A stretch of 64,000 nucleotides of DNA from Pseudomonadota bacterium (GTDB taxonomy: Bacteria > Myxococcota_A > UBA796 > UBA9615). The notes below the pieces were generated by a model that worked only from the letters and a program-made list of their open reading frames with translations, searched no databases and was not told the DNA's origin. Positions within the stretch are counted from its first letter, which is position 1. Every line of letters starts with the position of its first letter. Position numbers and translations under genes: made by a program. This document shows positions 43,377 to 51,880 of this stretch, in pieces. Where the stretch lies: the NCBI GenBank assembly GCA_024229515.1, contig JAAESI010000264.1, positions 37,665-101,664 of the forward strand, in the 5' to 3' direction.

Positions 43377-45412
43377 TCGATCCGCTCCATCAGCGTCGCC
43401 CCGGGGAGCACCTCGACGGGCCGGTAGTTGGCCTTGAGGTAGCTGTCGAGGCGGGGCACGAGCCGGCTCTGGGGGATGTGGTCGATGGGGAACGTGTCGG
43501 AGCTTCGGAACAGCCACCGGGGGCGCGTCTGCTCGAGCTCGACGATGGCGGCGTCCTGCATCTGGAGCGTCGCGGCGTCGTAGGCCCACAGGAACCGCGT
43601 GGGGAGCGGCCGGCCGGTGATGAAGTAGTACGTCGCCTCGGATGGGTAGAACCAGACGCCGTCATCCAGGGGCAGCGCGGCGGTGCGGTTGGCGATCGAC
43701 TCGATCTCGCGGGCGAGGCGGGGGAGCACCTCAAGGTTCCCCAGGCGGGGATGGCGGAGGCGGACCGGGACCAGCGGGTTGTCGATGCCGGCGGCGGCGC
43801 CCAGGCGGGTCTCCTCGTCGTCGGGGAAGCGGACCTGGGTCTCCGTGCCGATGGCGGCGAAGCCGATGGCGATGATCATCGCGAGGCACGGCACCAGCGG
43901 ACGCCACTCGGATCGAACCACGTCCCACAGCACCCCCAGCAGCACGCACACCAGCGCGATGGAGGGGACGGCTCCGTAGAACCACAGGTGGTAGAGGTCG
44001 GAGCGGCCGAAGGAGGCGCGGAAGAGCACCGCGGAGGCGGCGGCGATGATGAGCACGCCCCCGAACGCGGTGGGCACGCCGGCACGCCGGGGACCGCACA
44101 GGCCGATGCCGAGCCCCAGCCAGATCATCAGCGGGGGAAGCGTGGACCACAGGGCGGTGGCGGACTCCTCCGGCGGGTAGGCGCCGACCGCTCCGTTGCC
44201 GTCCCGGAAGAGGCCGAGGGCGTCGGGGTAGGGGAGCGCCTGGTAGCCCAGGGTGGGCAGCGTCAGCATGGTCCCCATCTGGTCGATGAGGCCGGCCAGA
44301 GCGCCGGCAAACGCCATCGGCACGAGCACGATGAGGCCGACGATCACGCCGCCCGCCGCGGCCATGCCCAGGTCTCGGCCCGACGGTCGCACCACCAGGG
44401 CGGCGACGATCAAGCCCCCCGCGGCGGCCGGTCCGATCTCGAACGAGAAGAGCGCCGCGACAGCAGCGAGGGCGCCCACCCCGAGTATCGGGTCACGCCA
44501 CGGCCTCGGCTCGGGTTGGCCGTCGCGTCGGCGGAACCACGCCGATCGGCCCGCGGCGAAGAGGGCCGCGCCCGGAAGCAGCGCGAGCACCGGGCGGAGC
44601 AGCGCCGCGTTCAGGTTCGGAAGGAACAGCGGCGCGATGATGGCAAGGATCATCGCCGTGCCGAGCCCCGCCCAGGGGCCGACCTTGGGGCCGAGCATCC
44701 AGCGCACCGTGAGGGCGGCGCCGACCAGCCCCAGCAGGTGCAGCAGGAGCACCCAGGAGCGGGCCACGACCACGCTGTCCCCCGCGATCTGCATCCACAG
44801 GTCGAGCGGGTAGATCATCAGCGGCCCGTAGGGGAACTCCAGGTCGGCGTACAGCGTTCGGCCGGTGCGGAGCGCCTGGATGGTGCCCAGGTAGACGCCC
44901 TCCTCGCCGAGCAGGCCGAAGGAGCCCCAGGGGCTCGGTCCGCGGAGGAAGCCAGGCCGCAGTGCCACCGCCGCGAGCGTGCCGCCGAGGCCGGCCCAGG
45001 GGACCCACACGGGGGGGCCGCGCCGTCGATCCGCGGGGGCGTCTTCGGCTTTGTCGCCGTCTTCGTCCGTTTCGGCCGCGCCGTCCTCGGCCCGTCGGGG
45101 GCCCTTCCGACGCCGTCCCACCCGGAACGCGGGGTCCTGGGTCGGGTGCACGGCGGCCCACAGGACCCACATCGACAGCGGAACGATCAGGCAGCCGAGC
45201 AGCCACGCCAGCGGTTCCTGGGCCTTGTCGTAGCCCGAGATCACGGTGAACGAGACGAGGCCCAACTCCCGGGCTTCGGCCACCGCGGGGGCGATCCCTT
45301 CGACCCGCGCCGCGAGCACGGCGGACGTGACGGCGAGCCACAGGAAGAACCCGCCGATGCCTCCGACGGCCGCTGCGAGGGGCGCGTAGCGCTGGCGCTG
45401 TTCGGGGGTCAT
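43373..45412 (-). CDS. Large polytopic membrane protein, possible glycosyltransferase of GT-C type
   Basis: The 679-residue product starts at ATG 45410-45412, overlapping the stop of the flippase-like gene. Helices: one near residue 20, one near 75, then a charged cytoplasmic stretch (RRRKGPRRAEDGAAETDEDG) and about ten more. An outer loop after the third helix has EEGVYLGTIQALRTGRTLYA and DLEFPYGPLMIYP, a pattern common in bacterial GT-C-like proteins. The C-terminal 170 residues are soluble (FYPSEATYYFITGRPLPTRF). It probably works with the adjacent flippase-like and membrane proteins on envelope glycans. The activity is inferred from topology only. Confidence 0.68.
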   Translation of the reverse strand: MTPEQRQRYAPLAAAVGGIGGFFLWLAVTSAVLAARVEGIAPAVAEARELGLVSFTVISGYDKAQEPLAWLLGCLIVPLSMWVLWAAVHPTQDPAFRVGRRRKGPRRAEDGAAETDEDGDKAEDAPADRRRGPPVWVPWAGLGGTLAAVALRPGFLRGPSPWGSFGLLGEEGVYLGTIQALRTGRTLYADLEFPYGPLMIYPLDLWMQIAGDSVVVARSWVLLLHLLGLVGAALTVRWMLGPKVGPWAGLGTAMILAIIAPLFLPNLNAALLRPVLALLPGAALFAAGRSAWFRRRDGQPEPRPWRDPILGVGALAAVAALFSFEIGPAAAGGLIVAALVVRPSGRDLGMAAAGGVIVGLIVLVPMAFAGALAGLIDQMGTMLTLPTLGYQALPYPDALGLFRDGNGAVGAYPPEESATALWSTLPPLMIWLGLGIGLCGPRRAGVPTAFGGVLIIAAASAVLFRASFGRSDLYHLWFYGAVPSIALVCVLLGVLWDVVRSEWRPLVPCLAMIIAIGFAAIGTETQVRFPDDEETRLGAAAGIDNPLVPVRLRHPRLGNLEVLPRLAREIESIANRTAALPLDDGVWFYPSEATYYFITGRPLPTRFLWAYDAATLQMQDAAIVELEQTRPRWLFRSSDTFPIDHIPQSRLVPRLDSYLKANYRPVEVLPGATLMERIE

Positions 45413-46404
45413 GCGGACGCCTCGGCGAGCTTGATGGGGCCCCGCCGCTGCCACTCGAGCACGCCGAGGACGGCGCCGATGACGGTCACCGGGATCATCA
45501 GCACGGCGTGAGCGGCGAGCGCGACGGCCATGGCGCCCTCCTCGGTGATGGCGATCCCGGCGGCCATGAGGATGGAGGTCTGCACCATCTCGAAGGGGCC
45601 CCAGGCGCCGGGCACGTTGGGCACGGAGTAGGCGACGGCGTTGCCCAGGGCCATCAAGAGCGCGACCGACAGCGGAGCGTCGACCCCGAAGACGTGGAGG
45701 GTCCAGACGTAAAACAGAACCGTCGCGCTCCACTCGCCCACCGAGCCGACGATCACGCCGATGAGGGCAGCGCCGCGGGGGAGGCTGCGGAGCCCTTCGG
45801 CGAGGGACCCGAGCACCCCCGAGGCCGCCGCGACGCCGGGGATCGTGGACGCCGACAGCCGTTCGCGGACGCGCTCCTCGGACCGCACGAAGGTGACGAG
45901 CAGGAGCATGCCGATGAGGAAGCCGCCCCACAGGTACTGGGCGCCTTCCTGCATCCAGCCGTGGAGCTCCCCGGACAGGGCGATGATGCCGAGCAGGATG
46001 CCGGCGACGAAGACCTCGATGACGCGGTCGATGGCGACGGTGCCGAGCACCTTGCCGGGGTCGATCCCTTCGCGCCGGCCGAGCACCGCGGCGCGCAACA
46101 GTTCATCCAGGCGGAGCGGCACGAGGTGGGTGGCGGCGGCGCCGATGACCACGGCGGAGGCGGCGTTGCGGTACTTGACCGGGCCGATGGCGCGCAGGAT
46201 GGCGGTCCACCTGAAGGCCTTGCTCAGCTGCACGGCGGCTTCGCAGGCGAGGGCGGGGAGCACCCCCACCAGGGTCAGTCCGGCCAGCGCGGTCCAGACT
46301 TGGTCCATGTCAGCGCGAGAGAAGCACCACCACAGCAACCCGGCGGCGACGGCGATTCCGCCGAGCCCTGCGATCGCATTTCGAGCCGCAGACCGGTCCG
46401 CCAC
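45409..46404 (-). CDS. UPF0104/LPG_synthase_TM family membrane protein (flippase-like)
   Basis: The 331-residue product starts at 46404. It has about eight helices and the family motifs ACEAAVQLSKAFRWTAILRA near residue 52, ATHLVPLRLDELLRAAVL near 90, DRVIEVFVAGILLG near 125 and NAVAYSVPNVPGAWGPFEMV near 255. The last is the P.PGG.G..E element of the AglD/MprF N-terminal-like domain (PF03706). Relatives move or modify lipid-linked molecules across membranes. It is first in the leftward six-gene run ending at the SDR gene. Divergent from the radical SAM gene at 46520. Confidence 0.82.
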   Translation of the reverse strand: MADRSAARNAIAGLGGIAVAAGLLWWCFSRADMDQVWTALAGLTLVGVLPALACEAAVQLSKAFRWTAILRAIGPVKYRNAASAVVIGAAATHLVPLRLDELLRAAVLGRREGIDPGKVLGTVAIDRVIEVFVAGILLGIIALSGELHGWMQEGAQYLWGGFLIGMLLLVTFVRSEERVRERLSASTIPGVAAASGVLGSLAEGLRSLPRGAALIGVIVGSVGEWSATVLFYVWTLHVFGVDAPLSVALLMALGNAVAYSVPNVPGAWGPFEMVQTSILMAAGIAITEEGAMAVALAAHAVLMIPVTVIGAVLGVLEWQRRGPIKLAEASA

Positions 46405-46519
46405 GCCGAGATCCTAGCCGGCCAAGGGGCACTCCCGCGCGTGGGGGGGCATTCGTGGCGGGTCAGATCCCCCCCGGCTATGGTGGTTCGGCGTGAAATC
46501 GAGCACTTTCGGAGAAGCG

Positions 46520-47935
46520 ATGGGCAAGCCCGACATCCTGCTGATCGAGCCGGGGTACATCCCGGATTCGTTGATCGAGCGACTGGCCACGTCGACCATG
46601 CCTCCCCTGGGGATCTTGCAGGTCGCGGCGATGTTCGAACAGAAGGGCTACCCCGTTCACGCCATCGATTTCTCGGTGGAACCGATGGATGGCCGGCTCC
46701 AGCGCGCGATTCAGAAGTACGACCCTGCGGTCATCGGATTCTCCTGCACCGCTCCGTGCCTCCCCAACGTCCAGCAGATGGTGCGCGAAATCCGCGACAT
46801 GGGCTGCGACGCCCTGATCCTATGCGGCGGGTACGACGCCACCTCCCGCCCCGAGGTCTACCTGGAGCGTGGTCTGGCCGATGTCGTCGTCGTCGGCGAG
46901 GGCGAGTTCAGCGCCACCGAAGTGGTCGAGAATTGGCCGCACATCGACGACGTCGCGGGCATCGCGTTCCTCCGCAACGGGGAATTGGTCCGCACCTGTC
47001 ACCGCGAGCGCGACCTGGACCTGGATTCGCTGCCCTACCCGGCCCGCCACCTCGTGCGGATGGACGCCTACAAGCTGGCGCCCGGCTACCGGCAGAACCC
47101 GCGGGCGACGAGCCTGTTCTTCAACCGGGGCTGCCCGCACCGGTGCACCTTCTGCGACCGGACGATCTTCGGCCAGAAGATGAGCTTCCGTTCGGCCGAG
47201 TCGATCATGACCGAGATTCGGTACCTGATGGACACCTACGGGGTGAACGAGTTCCGGTTCCACGACGACCGCTTCCTCGTGCATCCGCGCCGCTCCGAGC
47301 GGCTTCTGGACATGATGATCGAGGAGGACCTGGGCATCACCTGGTTCTGCGCCGAACGGGTCGACCGTCTGGACGCGCGCCTGCTCGCCAAGATGAAGCA
47401 GGCGGGCTGTTTCCGGATCGAGTCCGGCGTCGAGGCGGGGTCTCAGCGGATCCTCGACCTGATCAAGAAGGGCATCAGCAAGCAGTCGGCGGTCGAGGGC
47501 TTCCGCAAGGCGAAGGACGCGGGCATCGGCGTGCTGAGCAACTTCATCCTCGGCTTCCCCACGGAGACGCGGGACGAGATGCTCGAGACGATCGACTTCG
47601 CCGTCGAGCTGGACCCCGAGTACGCCGCTTTCTTCATGTTCCAGCCGTACCCCGGCACGGACATCGCCAACCAGTTTGGCCTGCCCTGGGACGACGACCA
47701 CCGGCGCTTCAGCCGCATCCCCCATCCGTCGTACACGCTGACGAACCCGGAGATGGAGGAGGTCGTCGACCTCGCCTACAAGAAGTTCTACCTCCACCCC
47801 ACGCGCTGCCTGCGCCTGCTCAAGCAGGTGGACCACCCCGAGGACATCCTCACGATGGGGATGGCGGCGGTGTCGATGCTGCGGGGTGGATTCGCCGGAG
47901 GCACCGGCGCGCCCCCGTCGGAGACGGCCCTCTAG
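46520..47935 (+). CDS. B12-binding radical SAM protein
   Basis: The start ATG 46520 (MGKPDILLIEPGY) has GGAGAA at 46511-46516; a GTG at 46493 is less likely. The 471-residue product has a cobalamin-binding Rossmann domain in residues 1-150 (PPLGILQVAAMFEQKGYPVH, IDFSVEP, LILCGGYDATSRPEVYLE, GLADVVVVGEGE). The radical SAM cluster CPHRCTFC (Cys205, Cys209, Cys212) is in FFNRGCPHRCTFCDRTIFG. Later motifs are ITWFCAERVDRLD, IESGVEAGSQRILDLIKKG and LGFPTETRDEML. Such enzymes methylate unactivated carbons or rearrange natural products and lipids; the substrate is unknown. The DXH cobalamin motif is not obvious, so cofactor use needs testing. Confidence 0.86.
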   Translation: MGKPDILLIEPGYIPDSLIERLATSTMPPLGILQVAAMFEQKGYPVHAIDFSVEPMDGRLQRAIQKYDPAVIGFSCTAPCLPNVQQMVREIRDMGCDALILCGGYDATSRPEVYLERGLADVVVVGEGEFSATEVVENWPHIDDVAGIAFLRNGELVRTCHRERDLDLDSLPYPARHLVRMDAYKLAPGYRQNPRATSLFFNRGCPHRCTFCDRTIFGQKMSFRSAESIMTEIRYLMDTYGVNEFRFHDDRFLVHPRRSERLLDMMIEEDLGITWFCAERVDRLDARLLAKMKQAGCFRIESGVEAGSQRILDLIKKGISKQSAVEGFRKAKDAGIGVLSNFILGFPTETRDEMLETIDFAVELDPEYAAFFMFQPYPGTDIANQFGLPWDDDHRRFSRIPHPSYTLTNPEMEEVVDLAYKKFYLHPTRCLRLLKQVDHPEDILTMGMAAVSMLRGGFAGGTGAPPSETAL

Positions 47936-47991
47936 GGAGCCCCAACCGGTACGCTTGGTGGGGGGGGGGCGAGCCCATCCCTGGCTCCTGC

Positions 47992-50010
47992 ATGCGGATC
48001 GTCCTTCCCCTGATCGCCCTCCTCAGCCTCCTCCCTTTGTCGGGATCGGCGACGTCGTCGGTCGATGCGCTCCACGCGCGGCTGCGGGAGACGGCCGGAG
48101 TTGGCTCGGGTCCCTGCCAGGACTTCTTCGACCACGCCTGCGCGCGCTGGACCGATCCCATCTCAGCGGCGGCGGCGATCAGCGGTCCGGGGGTGCCCCA
48201 GTACTGGGCCTACGGCGATCGCGGCCGGGAGCTCGATCGCAACGCGGGTCGGCTCCTGGACTCTGCCCAGAACGGTGAGATGGGGCCCGCGGGCGAGGAA
48301 GCGGCGGCGTTCGGGGAGCGCTGCCGAGCGGTGGGCGACGACGACGTGCGAGCACTGCGGGAGCGGCTCCCACCGGTCGACGGAAGCCTCACCGGCGACG
48401 CCTTGTGGAGCACCGTCGGTCGCATGCATGCCCTGGGCCTCTCACCGCTGTGGGGCGTCACCGTCCTGCCGTCGATCGAGGATCCCGAGCGGTACGGGCT
48501 TCGCCTGAGCCAGGGCGATCTCGGGTTGGGGTTGAAGGGGGCCTACGACGGTAGCCTGGGGGCGCGCTCCGGTCCCACCCTGCGCGCCTACCGCGCGTAC
48601 GTCGCCCGCCAACTGCGGAACACGGGGGTCAAGCGGGGGGGCGGCCGACTCGCTCGGGGGGTGGTCGAGTTCGAGGTTGCGCTGGCGGAGCTGCACGGCA
48701 GCCCCCAGGACCCCCGGGATCCGCTCGAGGGGGCGCGCGTGCTCGACGTCGCGGCCCTCCCCCAGGACGCCCCCGGGGTCGCGTGGGGGGCCTGGGGACG
48801 GGCGGCGAACCTGCCCGATCTGGCCCGCATCAAGGCCGGGCCTCCGGACTACCTCGTCGGGGTCTCCGCACTGGTCGCGCAGACTGATCCGGCGGTGTTG
48901 GCGGCGTACCTGCGGCGGGTCTGGGTGGACTCCATGCTCCCGGCCCTGCCGAACGAGTTCCATGCCCCCCGGGTCCCCCTCACCAGCGTCCTGGTGGGGT
49001 ACGGCGGCATGCCCGACCGGTGGGCCCTGTGCCGCCGCCTGACCATCTCCTTCCGAAGCGAAGTCCTCTGGCCGCGCCTGCATGGAGAGGCGGTGTCGGC
49101 GGAGGCGCGCGCGCGGGCCGAGCAGGTGACGGCGGCGGTGCGGTCGGCGCTCACGGGGCGGATTCGCGCGGCCTTCTGGCTGGGCCCCGAGGCGCGCGAT
49201 TGGACCGCCCGCAAGACCGCCGCGATCACCCTCGAGCTGGCGCCCCCTCCCGAGGACGAGGTGCCCACGTACCTGCCGGCGGCGACGTTCTTCGAGGAGG
49301 TGCTCCACGCCCGGGCCACCGACGAGCGGACCCGCCTGGGGCGGGCGGGTACGCCGATCGAGCCGTCTGGCGCGGCCTCTCCGCTGTCGATCAACGCCTG
49401 GTACCAGCCGCGCCGGAACGAGGTGACGGTGGCGCCCGGCATGGTCGGGCGGCCCTGGGTCGATCCGGCGCTCCCGATGCTCGCCACGTACGCCGGTCTG
49501 GGGGCGGTGGTGGGGCACGAACTGGGGTACGCGATCGACCCGTCGGGGAGGCACGTGGACGCCTCCGGCCGGCCCGGAGTGTTCTGGGCCGACGCGGACG
49601 AGGCGGCGTACGACGAACGACTGGCCTGCTACGACGAGCAACTGGACGGGATCACGGTCGCGCCGGGGGTGAGGACCGACGGTGCGGCCGCGCTGGAGGA
49701 GTCCCTCCCCGACATCCTCGGCTTGCAGGTGGCGTGGGATGCATGGAAGGCGAGCGGCGCCGACGGCCAGCGGTTCCGGATCGCCGGTCGGCCGATGGAC
49801 CCCGACCAGCAGTTCTTCGTCGCCTACGCGCAGCAGTGGTGCGCCTGGCAGCCGGAGATGGCGGCCGCCTACACCGCCAACGGCTCGCACGTGCTGCCGA
49901 ACCGGGCGCGCGTGAACATGGCGGTGCGGAACCACTCGGCGTTCGTCGAGACCTTCGGCTGCGAGTACCGGAACCGGATGGTGCTGGCGACGACGTGCGA
50001 GCTGTGGTGA
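47992..50010 (+). CDS. M13-family peptidase homologue (neprilysin-like) lacking a zinc-binding His
   Basis: The 672-residue product starts at ATG 47992 with a signal peptide (LIALLSLLPLSGSATS). M13 landmarks are PCQDFFDHACARW near residue 42, INAWYQPRRNEVTVAPGMV near 465 and GAVVGHELGYAID near 505. The terminal RARVN and ETFGCEYRNRM are also present. In active enzymes the zinc motif is HExxH and then ExxxD. Here the first His509 and Glu510 are kept but the second His is Tyr513. The third ligand region reads ESLPD (Glu570, Asp574), close to normal. Zinc binding is therefore probably impaired, and it may be a pseudo-peptidase. Exported; partner unknown. Confidence 0.83.
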   Translation: MRIVLPLIALLSLLPLSGSATSSVDALHARLRETAGVGSGPCQDFFDHACARWTDPISAAAAISGPGVPQYWAYGDRGRELDRNAGRLLDSAQNGEMGPAGEEAAAFGERCRAVGDDDVRALRERLPPVDGSLTGDALWSTVGRMHALGLSPLWGVTVLPSIEDPERYGLRLSQGDLGLGLKGAYDGSLGARSGPTLRAYRAYVARQLRNTGVKRGGGRLARGVVEFEVALAELHGSPQDPRDPLEGARVLDVAALPQDAPGVAWGAWGRAANLPDLARIKAGPPDYLVGVSALVAQTDPAVLAAYLRRVWVDSMLPALPNEFHAPRVPLTSVLVGYGGMPDRWALCRRLTISFRSEVLWPRLHGEAVSAEARARAEQVTAAVRSALTGRIRAAFWLGPEARDWTARKTAAITLELAPPPEDEVPTYLPAATFFEEVLHARATDERTRLGRAGTPIEPSGAASPLSINAWYQPRRNEVTVAPGMVGRPWVDPALPMLATYAGLGAVVGHELGYAIDPSGRHVDASGRPGVFWADADEAAYDERLACYDEQLDGITVAPGVRTDGAAALEESLPDILGLQVAWDAWKASGADGQRFRIAGRPMDPDQQFFVAYAQQWCAWQPEMAAAYTANGSHVLPNRARVNMAVRNHSAFVETFGCEYRNRMVLATTCELW

Positions 50011-50015
50011 CCCAA

Positions 50016-50423
50016 CTAGTCGGTGTCGACGACCGGGGCGAGCGCTTCGCACTTCTCGCAGCGTGAGACCACGGTCCCCTCGTCGAAGAAGCCCTCATCC
50101 CAGCGATCCACGGACGCGGCGAGGCAGATGTCGTGGGCGCAGGCCTGGCAGGCCCAGTCACTGACGTCGAGGACCTCGGCCGGGCGCATGCCCACGGAGC
50201 CGAGCACGAAGCCGCAGTGGGCGCAGGCGACGCAGAGGTAGCGCAGCCGTCCCTGGAAGTCGCCGGGGGTGTCGCCGGCGTGCCGCTCGACGGTCAGGCG
50301 GAGCGCCAACTCCTTGCATTGCTCGTACGACAGCAACCGGAAGCGGTGGCTGCAATCGGCGTACGCGGACGCATTGAGGCGGTTCAGCGCGAAGGCGTTC
50401 AGCTCGTTCCAGGGTTCGGCCAT
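50016..50423 (-). CDS. Small zinc-ribbon-type cysteine-rich protein
   Basis: The 135-residue product starts at ATG 50421-50423 (MAEPWNELNAFAL); ATG 50460-50462, after GAGGGG, would add 13 residues. Cysteine pairs CVACAHCG, WACQACAHDICL and CEKCEAL are placed as two or three zinc ribbons. Residues 1-60 are helical, with RLLSYEQCKELALRLTVERH. No signal peptide. It converges on the M13 gene with 5 bp between stops and diverges from the lipoprotein gene at 50528. Function unknown. Confidence 0.62.
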   Translation of the reverse strand: MAEPWNELNAFALNRLNASAYADCSHRFRLLSYEQCKELALRLTVERHAGDTPGDFQGRLRYLCVACAHCGFVLGSVGMRPAEVLDVSDWACQACAHDICLAASVDRWDEGFFDEGTVVSRCEKCEALAPVVDTD

Positions 50424-50527
50424 GTCGGAAAAGTTTTCTCTGTTCGGCGGTGGTGTGTCCATCCCCTCGGACCTGGGCGACGGCACTTCCCTCATCGCTG
50501 CCGCGTCCGATCACTGGAGAGCAACGC

Positions 50528-51244
50528 ATGAAGAACTTCCTCAACACCCTCGCCGCGACCGCGATCGTCACCCTGTCCCTGGTGGGCTGCGAAGCCCCCG
50601 AGGACGGCACGGACGAGGTCATCGGCATGGCCGAACTTGAGGCGTCGATCGACGAAGCGCTGGACGACGCCGAGCTGCAAGACGAGCTCAGCGACGAAGT
50701 CGACGCGCCGTCCGAGGACATCCTCGACGACCTCGACGTGGAGCCTGAGGACGAGTCGATGGACCGCCCCACCCGCCGCGCCGCCGTCCGCGCCATCGTG
50801 CGCCGCATGGCCGAGCAGGAGGAGTGTGCGCTGCGCGGGGCGGTCGCCGGCCGGTACGCCCGCACCGAACTGACCGACGCCGACGTCGACGCTGACGGGG
50901 TCTTCCGAGGACGCGCGTTCCGCCGCAACCGCAAGCTCGTCGCCGTGGGCCAGGGCATCTGGCAGGGCTACGACGAGGCGCCGGGCGGCTTCTTCGAGGG
51001 CCGGTACGAGAACTTCGAAGGCAGCCACGGTCTCATCGACGGCGAGTACTCCCCCCGCGACCCCGCGCACAGCGACCGGCTCGGCAGCTTCGTCGGCACC
51101 TGGGCCCCCGAGGACGCCAGCCACGACGGCGGCAACATCGGCGGCGTGTGGCACCCGACGCGGGACGGGCGCGGCGTGTTCGTCGGCTACTGGAGCCGGT
51201 GCGATGAGGACGCGGTGCACCTGGACGAGACCGACGCCAGCTGA
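50528..51244 (+). CDS. Lipoprotein of unknown function
   Basis: The start ATG 50528 follows GGAGA at 50516-50520. The 238-residue product has a lipobox signal (LAATAIVTLSLVGCEAP), then an acidic helical stretch (AELEASIDEALDDAELQDEL, DILDDLDVEPEDESM), a basic patch (RPTRRAAVRAIVRRM) and a C-terminal beta domain with Gly/Phe repeats (GGFFEGRYENFEGSHGLIDG, LGSFVGTWAPED, GRGVFVGYWSRC). It is likely tethered to the outer membrane. A strong hairpin follows at 51280. No family recognised. Confidence 0.72.
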   Translation: MKNFLNTLAATAIVTLSLVGCEAPEDGTDEVIGMAELEASIDEALDDAELQDELSDEVDAPSEDILDDLDVEPEDESMDRPTRRAAVRAIVRRMAEQEECALRGAVAGRYARTELTDADVDADGVFRGRAFRRNRKLVAVGQGIWQGYDEAPGGFFEGRYENFEGSHGLIDGEYSPRDPAHSDRLGSFVGTWAPEDASHDGGNIGGVWHPTRDGRGVFVGYWSRCDEDAVHLDETDAS

Positions 51245-51279
51245 CGATCCCCGTCGACCTCAGGCTGGTTGAAGCGAGC

Positions 51280-51308
51280 GAAGCGGGTCCCGTCTTGGGG
51301 CCCGCTTC
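51280..51308 (+). terminator. Hairpin downstream of the lipoprotein gene
   Basis: GAAGCGGG (51280-51287) pairs perfectly with CCCGCTTC (51301-51308); the 13-base loop can add a few more pairs. It lies 36 bp after the lipoprotein stop. The following sequence has only scattered T residues, so termination efficiency is uncertain. Confidence 0.65.
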
Positions 51309-51390
51309 GTGCGTTCTGGGGAGAAGTCAGGCCGATTCAGGCGTGTTCGGTCGGGCCCGGGCGCAGGGTGGGGGGCAAGGAGATTCACCC

Positions 51391-51541
51391 ATGCTCAAGT
51401 TCCTCATCGCCACCCTCGCCCTCGCTGTTCCCGCCATCGCCTCGGCCCAGGTGCTGCCCGATACCCTCGGGGTGACCTCCGAAGGCGATCCGATCATCGA
51501 CTACGGGATCGTCACCTCCCCGGTCGGCTTCGGCGACCCCA
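51391..51541 (+). pseudogene. 5' fragment of a secreted protein gene
   Basis: ATG 51391 with AAGGAG at 51377-51382 opens a clean signal peptide (MLKFLIATLALAVPAIASAQ) and about 30 mature residues (VLPDTLGVTSEGDPIIDYGI). At about 51541 the frame meets an unrelated signal-peptide-like coding fragment and stops making sense. The promoter side looks intact, so only a short product would be made. It may originally have continued into the beta-propeller fragment at 53360 on the same strand. Confidence 0.6.
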
Positions 51542-51880
51542 CTGCTGGTAGCACTCAGCCTGACTCTCCCTGGAGCCGTTCGCGCCCAGGAGGAGGAGGA
51601 GCCGGATCCCTACCGGGTCTACCTCGCGCAGGCGGTTGAACTCCTGACCGATGGACGCTGCCCGGAGGCGTTCGGCCTGCTCGACTCGGCGATGGCGGTC
51701 CGGCCCGACGCGCGCCGCCCGCTCTACTACAAGGCCGCATGCCACGCGCAGCTCGGGGATTGGGACGCTGCCCAGGAGCTGCTGACCCGGTACGAGGAGA
51801 CGGGATCGCTGCGGAGAAACGAGCTCATCGAGGTCGCGGACCTGCAGGCGCGCATCGACGCCGGTCGCCCCGCCCCCGCA
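51542..51880 (+). pseudogene. Internal fragment of an exported TPR-type protein
   Basis: The frame reads LLVALSLTLPGAVRAQEEEE (the end of a signal peptide plus an acidic start), then a helical repeat pair, CPEAFGLLDSAMAVRPDARR and YYKAACHAQLGDWDAAQELL. It continues to about 51880 (VADLQARIDAGRP), where it hits the antisense ATPase fragment. There is no start codon of its own and no natural end. The tetratricopeptide pattern is clear; the rest of the protein is missing. Confidence 0.6.

Noticed and set aside
41511..45412. Naming the two large membrane proteins as specific glycosyltransferases
   Set aside because: Topology fits GT-C or YfhO types but no catalytic motif could be confirmed by eye.
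47959..47969. G-quadruplex or functional G run before the M13 gene
   Set aside because: A single G10 run in an intergenic gap; long G runs elsewhere in this window coincide with likely length errors, so no function is claimed.
45508..50010. A 1500-residue plus-strand open frame
   Set aside because: Only the part from 47992 is coding (M13 homologue); the rest is antisense to the flippase-like gene and out of frame with the radical SAM gene. High GC makes long spurious frames common.
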